Origin: JAUVXJ01 sp034430275
GTDB taxonomy: Bacteria; Chloroflexota; Anaerolineae; UBA7937; B3-Chlor
Length of the DNA stretch: 5,630 nucleotides
Direction of reading: 5' to 3'
NCBI GenBank assembly: GCA_034430275.1
Contig: DAOUEW010000295.1
Location: 1-5,630 of the forward strand
Part shown: positions 1 through 5,487 of the stretch, one piece after another
How the letters are laid out: every line of letters starts with the position of its first letter
How positions within the stretch are numbered: the stretch's first letter is position 1
Notes under the pieces: generated by a model
What the model saw: the letters and a program-made list of their open reading frames with translations, nothing else
Told to the model about the DNA's origin: nothing
Database searches by the model: none
Position numbers and translations under genes: made by a program

Positions 1-2
1 TG

Positions 3-98
3 AGCTACGACGATCTCGGTATGTGGAGATGGACGCCTCTCGCGCTCTGTGCTGGTGAGCCTGTAAGTGCGGGGGGCGTAACCGTTCCCGACGTCTGA
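3..98 (+). CDS. Possible C-terminal end of an upstream gene (5' partial)
   Basis: The third forward frame is open from the window edge and ends at TGA 96-98, giving about 31 residues that finish in ...GGVTVPDV. The stop lies 18 bases before the start of the next gene, as expected for two genes in one operon, and the composition (Trp, Pro, Gly and hydrophobic residues) looks like protein. The other two forward frames stop at 1-3 and 56-58, so an upstream gene could instead end at the very first bases. I do not recognise the family. Too little is present to assign a function, and the frame choice itself is only probable. Confidence 0.4.
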   Translation, partial: SYDDLGMWRWTPLALCAGEPVSAGGVTVPDV

Positions 99-116
99 AG
101 GGAGTGAGGGACAGGC

Positions 117-1208
117 ATGGACGGGAGAGTGAGTCCCGCAGACCTGAAGGAATTCGTCGTTGCCCTCTTGGCGAGAATGGGCGTGCCTGAGGGAGACGAC
201 AGGGTGACAGCTGAGGTGCTGGTAACGGCCGATCTCCGTGGTATCGACTCCCACGGCGTGGCGCGCGCCAGGAGGTATGTACAGGGCCTCAAGGATGGCG
301 TCATGCTCGCCCGGCCGGATATCCGCACCGTGCAGGAGACGCCGGTCACCGCGCTCATGGACGGCGGTGCCGGGTTGGGGCAGGTGGTGGGCGTCAGGGG
401 CATGCGCTTGGCTATGGAGAAGGCGCTGGAGGCGGGCGTGGGCTTCGTGGCCGTCCGCAATAGCAACCACTACGGCATCGCGGGCTACTACTCTTTGATG
501 GCTCTGGAGGAGGACCTGATCGGCATCTCCATGACCAACGCTGCACCGCTGGTGGTTCCGACCTTCGGGAGGGACGCTGTGTTGGGCACGAACCCGTTGA
601 GCATTGCAGTGCCCACCGGCGATGAGCGCCCCTTCGTCCTGGATATGGCGACCAGTGTGGTCACCAGGGGCAAGCTAGAAGAGTACCAACGGCGGGAGGA
701 GCCCCTGCTTCGTGGATGGGCGACAGACAGCAAGGGGCTCGATACCTCGGATGCAGGCCAGGTCCTCCACAACATCAACGAGCGTTTAGGAGGCGGCATC
801 CTGCCGCTGGGAGGATCGGGGGAGGAGCTAGGCGGACACAAGGGGTATGGCCTGGCTCTGCTCGTGGACATTCTGTGTGGCGTTCTCCCAGGTGCCGGGT
901 ACGCTACCCAGGTCTATCCCAAGGATGAGGGCGGCCAGCCCTTGCCGGCGAATATCGGCCATTTCTTCGGTGCTCTGAGGGTGGATAGCTTCCGGCCTGT
1001 TGACGAGTTCAAGGACTCCATGGATCGGATCGTTCGGGGTCTGAGGAGCTCGGCCAAGGCTGAAGGCCAGGGGCGCATCTTCATCCACGGCGAGAAGGAG
1101 TTCGAGATGGCTGAGGAGAGAAGACAGCAGGGTATTCCTCTGCATCCCAAGGTGGTGAGCGACCTGCGTGCGCTGGGAGAGGAGCTCGGAGTCCCTTGTC
1201 CCGTTTGA
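117..1208 (+). CDS. Ldh_2-family malate/L-lactate (2-hydroxyacid) dehydrogenase
   Basis: This is a 363-residue cytosolic oxidoreductase of the Ldh_2 family (malate, L-lactate, ureidoglycolate and sulfolactate dehydrogenases), which interconverts a 2-hydroxyacid and a 2-oxoacid using NAD(P). Its fold is unrelated to classical LDH/MDH. Family marks run in order: DSHG at 44-47, SNHYG at 116-120, LGTNPLSIAVP from 156, LDMATS at 175-180 and GGHKGYGLALLVDIL from 239. The C-terminal GIPLHPKVVSDL segment (339-350) is also typical. His46, His118 and His241 lie in the conserved motifs. The length is normal (about 340-360) and no residue is obviously missing. The start is set by GAGGG at 106-110, six bases before ATG. 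The gene probably belongs to an operon running in from the left, and the promoter that follows separates it from the sulfur cluster. The family does not reveal the substrate, so malate, lactate, ureidoglycolate and sulfolactate all remain possible. Confidence 0.9.
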   Translation: MDGRVSPADLKEFVVALLARMGVPEGDDRVTAEVLVTADLRGIDSHGVARARRYVQGLKDGVMLARPDIRTVQETPVTALMDGGAGLGQVVGVRGMRLAMEKALEAGVGFVAVRNSNHYGIAGYYSLMALEEDLIGISMTNAAPLVVPTFGRDAVLGTNPLSIAVPTGDERPFVLDMATSVVTRGKLEEYQRREEPLLRGWATDSKGLDTSDAGQVLHNINERLGGGILPLGGSGEELGGHKGYGLALLVDILCGVLPGAGYATQVYPKDEGGQPLPANIGHFFGALRVDSFRPVDEFKDSMDRIVRGLRSSAKAEGQGRIFIHGEKEFEMAEERRQQGIPLHPKVVSDLRALGEELGVPCPV

Positions 1209-1245
1209 GACCGCCCCTCGTCGGGACCCGAGCTGGCTCGATAAG

Positions 1246-1261
1246 CCTTGACTTTTCAAGG
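1246..1261. repeat. 6-bp inverted repeat over the -35 box
   Basis: CCTTGA (1246-1251) and TCAAGG (1256-1261) are exact reverse complements separated by CTTT. The -35 hexamer TTGACT (1248-1253) lies inside. It may be a half-site pair for a regulator, or simply a chance palindrome around the -35; its position is what makes it worth recording. Confidence 0.45.
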
Positions 1262-1276
1262 GGCGCCATGTATAAT
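1248..1276 (+). promoter_or_regulatory. Sigma70-type promoter of the iscS-like operon
   Basis: TTGACT (1248-1253) and TATAAT (1271-1276) are separated by 17 bases: one mismatch from the ideal -35, an exact -10 and the optimal spacer. The predicted transcription start is near 1283, giving a leader of about 90 bases before the start codon at 1374. The promoter stands out as an AT-rich patch in GC-rich DNA. It lies between the dehydrogenase gene and the sulfur cluster, so the cluster is probably an independent transcription unit. Confidence 0.8.
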
Positions 1277-1277
1277 G

Positions 1278-1306
1278 ATAATGTAGAGCAATTCACTCTA
1301 CATTAT
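1278..1306. promoter_or_regulatory. Candidate operator: exact 11-bp inverted repeat
   Basis: ATAATGTAGAG (1278-1288) is the exact reverse complement of CTCTACATTAT (1296-1306), with spacer CAATTCA. The repeat begins two bases after the -10 and spans the predicted transcription start near 1283. Because its left arm begins upstream of that start, a protein-binding DNA site is more likely than an RNA hairpin. The left arm is also the second copy of a direct repeat ATAATG-ATAATG (1272-1283), whose first copy overlaps the -10. The hexamer resembles Fur-type units loosely, and I do not see a close match to the E. coli IscR consensus. The regulator is unknown. Confidence 0.6.
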
Positions 1307-1363
1307 GCGTCTGACAGATGGGGAGCTTACAGCGCCGGTGGACCAAGAGAGGCCGGGCGGAAA

Positions 1364-1369
1364 AGGAAG
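1364..1369 (+). promoter_or_regulatory. Shine-Dalgarno AGGAAG deciding the iscS-like start
   Basis: AGGAAG lies just before tandem ATG codons at 1371 and 1374. It is four bases from the second ATG but only one from the first, so 1374 is preferred. An in-frame ATG at 1305 lies inside the inverted repeat and would add a tail that does not resemble the family. Confidence 0.6.
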
Positions 1370-1373
1370 CATG

Positions 1374-2540
1374 ATGAGAGACGTGTACCTGGACTATGGG
1401 GCGACGACACCCGTGCGGCAAGAGGTGGTGGAGGCCATACTTCCCTACCTGAAGGAGCAGTTTGGAAACCCCTTGAGCTTGCACAGGTACGGCGATGGGC
1501 CGCGACAGGCGGTGGACGAGGCTAGAGAGAAGGTCGCGGATCTGATAGGCGCGAGGGGCAACGAGGTCTACTTCACAGCCAGTGGCAGCGAGGCCAACAA
1601 CATGGCGGTGAAGGGGATCGCCCTCATGAACCGCAAGCGGGGCCAGCACATCGTTGTCTCGGCCATCGAGCATCTGTCCGTGATCAACGCCGCCCAGACC
1701 ATGGAGAAGCTGGGCTTCGAGGTGACACAGGTCCCGGTGGATAAGCAGGGGCTGGTGGACCCCGCAGATGTGGAGAAGGCCCTGCGTGACGACACCATCC
1801 TGGTCTCGATCATGCACGCCAACAGCGAGGTGGGTACCATCGAGCCCATCGCGGAGATCTCCAAGGTGGTGAAGGAAGGAAGCAAGGCCTACTTCCATAC
1901 CGACGCCGTGGCCACTGCGGGCCACGTGCCCGTCGAGGTCCAGGAGCTGGGCGTCGATCTGCTCAGCCTGGCGGGGAATCAGTTCTACGGGCCGAAGGGA
2001 GCCGGAGCTCTGTACATCAAGAGAGCCACTCGTATCATGCCTCTCATAGATGGCGGCATCCAGGAGGCGGGCCGTCGTGCGGGCACCGAGAACGTACCGG
2101 CCCTGGTGGGGCTCGGGGTTGCAGCCGAGCTGGCCAAGTCGGATATGGACCAGAGGAGGGCCCACGTGTTGCCCCTGCGGGATGCCCTTATAGAACGGCT
2201 GACCAAGGAGATAGATCGCGTCTATCTCACCGGACATCCGACCAAGCGGCTGCCGGGTCACGTCAGCGTGGTAGTGGAATACATCGAGGGCGAGGCGATG
2301 TTGCTTCTTCTGAACATGCAGGGAGTGGCAGCATCGAGCGGTTCCACGTGCACTTCCAGGGCCTTGAAGGCCTCTCACGTGCTGACGGCCATGGGCGTCG
2401 AGCCAGCGCTAGCCAATGGTTCGCTGCTCTTGACCCTGGGCCGGGATAGTTCGATGGAAGACGTGGACTACCTGATGGAGGTGTTTCCGCCCATCGTGGA
2501 TCGCCTGCGGCAGATGTCTCCCTTGTACAGTGGGGCGTAG
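1374..2540 (+). CDS. IscS/NifS-fold protein lacking the PLP-binding lysine
   Basis: This 388-residue protein is a full-length relative of class-I cysteine desulfurases, the PLP enzymes that take sulfur from cysteine and pass it to IscU for Fe-S assembly. Fold marks are LDYGATTPV (6-14), FGNPLSLHRYG (30-40), SGSEANN (70-76), IEH with His100, HTDA with Asp177 (the Asp that normally contacts the PLP pyridine nitrogen), FYGPKGAGALY (204-214), RAGTENVPALVG (235-246) and the mobile-loop cysteine in SSGSTCTS (Cys326). The lysine that forms the Schiff base is absent: S-G-H-K of E. coli IscS is A-G-N-Q here, with Gln203 at the Lys206 position. Ser151 and Ala180 replace Asn155 and Gln183. From memory, A. 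fulgidus IscS (SSND, Lys to Asp, also Ala for Gln183) is the closest match, including the LPxxV/YIEGE region and the MSPLY C-terminus. Automatic annotation would call it cysteine desulfurase; activity is doubtful. The fold assignment is very secure. Confidence 0.93.
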   Translation: MRDVYLDYGATTPVRQEVVEAILPYLKEQFGNPLSLHRYGDGPRQAVDEAREKVADLIGARGNEVYFTASGSEANNMAVKGIALMNRKRGQHIVVSAIEHLSVINAAQTMEKLGFEVTQVPVDKQGLVDPADVEKALRDDTILVSIMHANSEVGTIEPIAEISKVVKEGSKAYFHTDAVATAGHVPVEVQELGVDLLSLAGNQFYGPKGAGALYIKRATRIMPLIDGGIQEAGRRAGTENVPALVGLGVAAELAKSDMDQRRAHVLPLRDALIERLTKEIDRVYLTGHPTKRLPGHVSVVVEYIEGEAMLLLLNMQGVAASSGSTCTSRALKASHVLTAMGVEPALANGSLLLTLGRDSSMEDVDYLMEVFPPIVDRLRQMSPLYSGA

Positions 2541-2579
2541 GCGGCGGGGAGCCACCCGGCGGAGAGGAAGGAGATAGAG

Positions 2580-2960
2580 ATGCCTGCGTACAGTGAGAAG
2601 GTCATGGATCACTTCATGAACCCGCGCAACGTGGGCGAGATACCGGACGCCGATGGAGTAGGGAACGAAGGGAACCCGGTATGCGGGGACATGATGTCTT
2701 TCTACATCAAAGTGGACGATGACCGCTTGAGCGACGTCAAGTTCAAGACCTTTGGTTGCGGGGCGGCCATCGCTGTGTCCAGCATGGTCAGCGAAATGGC
2801 CAAGGGCAAGACGCTGGAGGAGGCCAAGAAGATCACCAATGCGGACGTGGCCGCCGAGTTGGACGGCTTGCCGAAGAACAAGCTGCACTGCTCGAACCTC
2901 GGGGCGGAGGCTCTGCACAAGGCCATCGAGGATTATGAAGCGAAGAGGAAGGAGGCGTAG
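2580..2960 (+). CDS. iscU: NifU/IscU-type iron-sulfur cluster scaffold
   Basis: This 126-residue cytosolic protein builds a transient [2Fe-2S] cluster and hands it to target proteins. The three ligand cysteines are present: Cys35 in NPVCGD, Cys60 in KTFGCGAAIA and Cys104 in KLHCSNLGAEAL. Asp37, which controls cluster stability, and His103 are also kept. The opening YSEKVMDHFMNPRNVG (4-19) is diagnostic of the family. The LPPVK motif used by the HscA chaperone in E. coli IscU reads LPKNK here (97-101), and no hscA/hscB lies in the window. Only the N-terminal scaffold domain is present, with no NifU-type ferredoxin or C-terminal domain. AAGGAG at 2568-2573 lies six bases before ATG. The gene follows the iscS-like gene by 39 bases and ends immediately before the zinc-ribbon gene, so the three are almost certainly co-transcribed. 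The partner IscS-like protein is the obvious binding partner. Confidence 0.94.
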   Translation: MPAYSEKVMDHFMNPRNVGEIPDADGVGNEGNPVCGDMMSFYIKVDDDRLSDVKFKTFGCGAAIAVSSMVSEMAKGKTLEEAKKITNADVAAELDGLPKNKLHCSNLGAEALHKAIEDYEAKRKEA

Positions 2961-3158
2961 ATGGCGGCACAGGATGTTAGCAGTAAGGCTGGAGAAAAGG
3001 CTCCGTGCGTGTGTCCGTTCTGTGAGGAGGCGATGGACCCCTCGGCGCCCTGGTGCGCCACCTGCGAGGTGGAAGTACGTTTCTGCGTTTCGTGCGAGGA
3101 GCCGTTGCCGCAAGCGGCCACTGAATGCCCCAACTGTGGGGCGGAGTGCAGCGAGTGA
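2961..3158 (+). CDS. Small tandem zinc-ribbon protein
   Basis: This 65-residue protein has ten cysteines. Eight form two repeats with identical spacing: C18-x2-C21-x10-C32-x2-C35, then C42-x2-C45-x10-C56-x2-C59. Cys16 and Cys63 are extra. Each repeat looks like a zinc ribbon or rubredoxin-like knuckle, so two Zn or two Fe ions are plausible. There is no signal peptide or membrane segment. The ATG directly follows the TAG of the scaffold gene with no gap, and GGAGG at 2951-2955 lies inside the end of that gene, which suggests translational coupling. I do not recognise a named family. Its place between an Fe-S scaffold and a sulfur carrier suggests, by inference only, a metal-handling, redox or adaptor role in the same process. 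Confidence 0.85.
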   Translation: MAAQDVSSKAGEKAPCVCPFCEEAMDPSAPWCATCEVEVRFCVSCEEPLPQAATECPNCGAECSE

Positions 3159-3278
3159 AGCTTCCGGCCGGGCACCGGCCCAAGTCCATCTGTCGCCTGT
3201 GGGCAGGGGTCGCGATCCCTGCCGGGATGGATGGTCCGGAGGCCAGCCGAAGGTTGGCGGCGGGGGGTTGATTCGAGC
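3159..3278 (+). other. Structured 120-base intergenic leader before tusA
   Basis: Three hairpins lie in series in the transcript. Hairpin 1 is GGCCGG (3166-3171) / CCGGCC (3175-3180), with loop GCA. Hairpin 2 is a 9-bp stem, 3202-3210 with 3215-3223, loop CGCG and one G-U pair. Hairpin 3 is a 7-bp stem, 3242-3248 with 3252-3258, loop GAA and one G-U pair. None is followed by a T-run, so they are not classic terminators. No promoter was seen here, so tusA is likely read through from the operon. The structures could set transcript stability or differential expression, or form part of a cis-regulatory RNA. I recognise no riboswitch class. Confidence 0.5.
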
Positions 3279-3512
3279 ATGAAAGCGGACGTCACTCTGG
3301 ACTGCGTGGGACTGTACTGTCCTATGCCCATCATTCAGACCAAGGCCAAGATGGAAGAGCTGGAGGTGGGTGAGGTCCTGGAGGTGGTCGCCGACGACAA
3401 GGGTATCGAGGCCGACATACCCGCCTGGTGCCGGAGCACCGGGAACGAGTTCTTGGGGCTGGAAGAGGAAGACGGGGAGTATCGGGTCTACGTCAGGAAG
3501 CTCGAGGGCTGA
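3279..3512 (+). CDS. tusA: TusA/SirA-family sulfur carrier protein
   Basis: This 77-residue cytosolic protein carries persulfide sulfur from a donor to acceptors in tRNA thiolation, cofactor synthesis or sulfur oxidation. The opening LDCVGLYCPMP contains the family's CPxP motif with the carrier cysteine Cys14. VLEVVADDKGIEADIPAWC (33-51) is the typical strand-helix segment, with a second cysteine (Cys51) where many relatives also have one; Cys9 is extra. The length matches the family (about 75-82). The start at ATG 3279 is chosen because homology begins there. An in-frame ATG at 3231 would add a non-conserved tail encoded across hairpin 3. The ribosome site is weak: a run of six G at 3262-3267, 11 bases before ATG. 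Clustering with the IscS-like and IscU genes points to sulfur transfer linked to Fe-S assembly, though its donor cannot be read from sequence. Confidence 0.9.
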   Translation: MKADVTLDCVGLYCPMPIIQTKAKMEELEVGEVLEVVADDKGIEADIPAWCRSTGNEFLGLEEEDGEYRVYVRKLEG

Positions 3513-3529
3513 GCGGCGGGTAGCTATGA

Positions 3530-3580
3530 CGCCCGGTACTCCGCGAACAGTGGACACGAGCCAGGCCATATTGCCGGGCG
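3530..3580. repeat. 7-bp inverted repeat in the convergent gap
   Basis: CGCCCGG (3530-3536) and CCGGGCG (3574-3580) are exact reverse complements with a 37-base loop. They lie in the 81-base gap between the tusA stop and the GTPase stop. They could form a shared stem between the converging genes, but there is no T-run on either side, so a terminator is not demonstrated. Nothing else was seen in this gap. Confidence 0.3.
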
Positions 3581-3593
3581 AAGCAATCTGGTC

Positions 3594-4130
3594 TCAGACA
3601 GGTCCGGTTTCTCGCAGCATGGAAGAGAGCAAGCCCAGAAGGACGTTTCTCACGCTGGTCTTGTCGGTGGCGACACAGGGCAGTACCTGTACGCCCTGAG
3701 CGACGTTGAGCACCTTACGCAGCTCATCCGGACGCAGCGCCCCGGCTGCGTCTTGCTTGTTGGCCGCGATCACGCGAGGTGCGGCAGAGAGGCGGTCGAA
3801 ATCCTCCAACACCGCACGCGCAGCCTTGAAGCTCTCGCGACCGGCGCTGTCCACGACGACGACGAAGCCCCACATCCCCTTGGACAGGATGGGGAACATG
3901 AAGTCAAACCGTCTCTGACCAGGCGTACCGTACAGCTCGAGCACCGCGTCCTTCTTGATGGTAATCCTCCCGAAGTCCATGGCCACGGTAGTCTGGTCCT
4001 TGAGCTCTCGCCGTTCGCGCACCGATACTCTGCGCTCGGTGGTGACCACGTCTATCTCGCTGATGGTGTTAATGAACTGGGTCTTGCCCGCGCCGAAAGG
4101 TCCCGTCACGACTACCTTGATCTGCTCCAT
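3594..4130 (-). CDS. Small Ras/MglA-like GTP-binding protein
   Basis: This 178-residue protein is a single G domain. P-loop GPFGAGKT is at 10-17, a likely G2 threonine is at 47-48 after a variable switch I, G3 is LYGTPGQ (66-72), G4 is NKQD (124-127), and a G5-like CVATD is at 152-156. In G3 the usual WDxxGQ Asp is replaced, as in MglA-type and the bacterial Roadblock-associated 'ATP/GTP-binding protein' GTPases. The family switches protein activity or polarity, usually with a Roadblock/LC7 partner acting as GAP; none is in the window. There is no membrane segment or C-terminal lipid motif. The start at 4130 is chosen by homology. GGAGGT at 4147-4142 lies 11 bases upstream, a long spacing. 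A GTG at 4163 gives a longer form without a ribosome site. It follows the nuclease gene by 77 bases on the same strand and may share its transcript. Confidence 0.85.
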   Translation of the reverse strand: MEQIKVVVTGPFGAGKTQFINTISEIDVVTTERRVSVRERRELKDQTTVAMDFGRITIKKDAVLELYGTPGQRRFDFMFPILSKGMWGFVVVVDSAGRESFKAARAVLEDFDRLSAAPRVIAANKQDAAGALRPDELRKVLNVAQGVQVLPCVATDKTSVRNVLLGLLSSMLRETGPV

Positions 4131-4141
4131 GTGACAAGTGT

Positions 4142-4147
4142 ACCTCC
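4142..4147 (-). promoter_or_regulatory. Shine-Dalgarno GGAGGT of the GTPase gene
   Basis: Read on the minus strand, GGAGGT lies 11 bases before ATG at 4130-4128. It is a perfect core at an unusually long distance. It lies inside the longer GTG-started frame (4163), which favours the shorter protein. Confidence 0.6.
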
Positions 4148-4207
4148 GTTGTCCTCCTGCCACAGCGAGCCGCTCGGCAGCTCATTCCGCCAGGACAGTG
4201 TTCCCTT

Positions 4208-5425
4208 TCAATCCAGCTCCTCCAGCAGCAGCTCGGCGTGCCTCAGGAGGACTTTGGCTCTCTCCCGCGGCACCTGCTTCGCCTTGAAGTAGGTCTCCAG
4301 AATCTGGCGTGTGGTCATCTCCTCGTAGTTGCGGCCCCCGATCCTCAAGCGGACCGGTCTATCCACGTCTTTGATCACGGACGCCACGTGGAAGGCGCCG
4401 GCCAGAGTGCGCAAGACCTCGTTGTCTCTGAGCAGAGGCTCCTGTTCCGGCGTCATGTGTACGATAAGGCGAATCACCTTGTCGCTGATGTCGTGGGCCG
4501 TGATGCTCTCCAACACCTCGGCGGTGGGATCCTCACTCTTGGCCTCGACCTCTATGGTCAGGAAGTCACGGACCTGAAGGGGAAGAAACTCGAACTGAGT
4601 TGCCCCCTTCTCCAGTTGCACGAGCACGAAGCCCTTCTGCTCTCCTTCCTCCCCGAAGTCCAGACGCTCGATGCTGCCTGAGTAGACGGCGGGTGGATGC
4701 TCCTTGCGGACTATCTGATGCCTGTGAAGATGCCCCAGGGCTACGTAGTCGAAGGCCGGGTTGGCGAGCAGGCTCTGGGGGATAATCACGTCCTGTCCGC
4801 GGAACACGCTGGTCCCGGTGCCATAGGATGTCTCCGCACCGAAGACTGTGACGTGGGCGGCCAGGACGGCGGGCAACTCCGGATCCAGATTCTCGATCTC
4901 CTTGCTCACCAGCTTGGTCACGGCCTTGGCGAGCTTATCGTTGATCCGGTCGGTGGTCAAACCCCTGAGCTGGGTCTTGGCCAGGAAGTGGCTGCGTATC
5001 GGCCATGGCAAGGCCACGATCTGGAGCCTGCCGCTCCTGGTGTCGATGTGGTGGGTGCCGACGGTGTCGGCCACGAAAACGTTGGGCACCTCGAGAGTGC
5101 CGAAGATCTCGGTGCTGGTAGCTTTGCCGGTCGACAGAGGCAAGTCGTGGTTCCCTACGAGCAGGAAGACGGGTATGCCGGCCTCTGAGAGGCGGCGGAT
5201 GCGCCGGGCGAACTCACGCTGGTTGGTGGGGCTGGGGTGGACGGTCTGATAGGCGTCTCCACAGAAGACCACCACGTCCACGTCTTCGCCGAGGGCGTAG
5301 TCGACCACGGAGTCGAAAGAACGAAGGAAGTCACCCAGGCGGGTGCTGAGCCCGGTCGCAGGGTCCAGGCGACCGTAGTTCTCTACTCCCAGGTGCAGGT
5401 CAGAGAAGTGCAGCAGCTTGATCAT
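4208..5425 (-). CDS. SbcD/Mre11-type DNA repair exonuclease
   Basis: This 405-residue metallophosphoesterase resembles SbcD/Mre11, the manganese-dependent nuclease subunit that processes DNA ends and hairpins with the SbcC/Rad50 ATPase. Metal and catalytic motifs are in order: DLHLG (Asp9, His11), GDAYQ (Asp57; most SbcD have GDLFD), GNHD (Asn92, His93, Asp94), AAHVTVFG (His191) and GHLHRHQ (His232, His234). YSGSIERLDFGEEGEQKGF (248-266) is the typical capping-domain join. The length is normal for the family. No sbcC is adjacent on this side, where the next gene is a GTPase, so the ATPase partner must be elsewhere or absent. The start at 5425 (MIKLLHFSD) matches the family. The ATG at 5449 overlaps the edge of the predicted -10 region, upstream of the likely transcript start. 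A broader metallophosphoesterase role cannot be excluded. Confidence 0.9.
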   Translation of the reverse strand: MIKLLHFSDLHLGVENYGRLDPATGLSTRLGDFLRSFDSVVDYALGEDVDVVVFCGDAYQTVHPSPTNQREFARRIRRLSEAGIPVFLLVGNHDLPLSTGKATSTEIFGTLEVPNVFVADTVGTHHIDTRSGRLQIVALPWPIRSHFLAKTQLRGLTTDRINDKLAKAVTKLVSKEIENLDPELPAVLAAHVTVFGAETSYGTGTSVFRGQDVIIPQSLLANPAFDYVALGHLHRHQIVRKEHPPAVYSGSIERLDFGEEGEQKGFVLVQLEKGATQFEFLPLQVRDFLTIEVEAKSEDPTAEVLESITAHDISDKVIRLIVHMTPEQEPLLRDNEVLRTLAGAFHVASVIKDVDRPVRLRIGGRNYEEMTTRQILETYFKAKQVPRERAKVLLRHAELLLEELD

Positions 5426-5439
5426 GGCGTGGTTGGCGT

Positions 5440-5468
5440 ATTGTAACATTGGCCTTCACGTTGGTCAA
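5440..5468 (-). promoter_or_regulatory. Sigma70-type promoter of the nuclease gene
   Basis: On the minus strand, TTGACC (5468-5463) and TACAAT (5445-5440) are separated by 17 bases. Transcription is predicted to start near 5433, only about eight bases before ATG at 5425. The mRNA would be almost leaderless, which fits the lack of any Shine-Dalgarno site there. GAAGG about four bases before the alternative ATG at 5449 is the competing evidence for a longer protein. Confidence 0.65.
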
Positions 5469-5487
5469 TCCCGTTTTGACGCAGGGT

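Noticed and set aside
117..1208. Dehydrogenase as part of the Fe-S unit
   Set aside because: A strong promoter and a 165-base gap separate it, and its packing suggests it belongs to an operon entering from the left.
1229..1240. Small hairpin CGAG-CTGG-CTCG after the dehydrogenase gene
   Set aside because: A four-pair stem with no T-run is too weak to call a terminator.
1305..1373. N-terminal extension of the IscS-like protein from ATG 1305
   Set aside because: It begins at the inverted repeat, lacks a ribosome site and encodes residues unlike the family. ATG 1374 is better placed after AGGAAG.
1293..2378. 361-codon open frame on the minus strand opposite the iscS-like gene
   Set aside because: Its product is rich in His, Leu and Arg with no recognisable motif, and it mirrors a clearly conserved gene. 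GC-rich codon use leaves the antisense frame open.
2409..3569. 386-codon minus-strand open frame across iscU, the zinc-ribbon gene and tusA
   Set aside because: It crosses three well-supported plus-strand genes, carries no family motif, and is explained by GC-rich codon structure.
4238..5188. Plus-strand open frames opposite the nuclease gene
   Set aside because: They are low-complexity shadow translations (His, Gly, Leu, Val) of a gene with intact metallophosphoesterase motifs.
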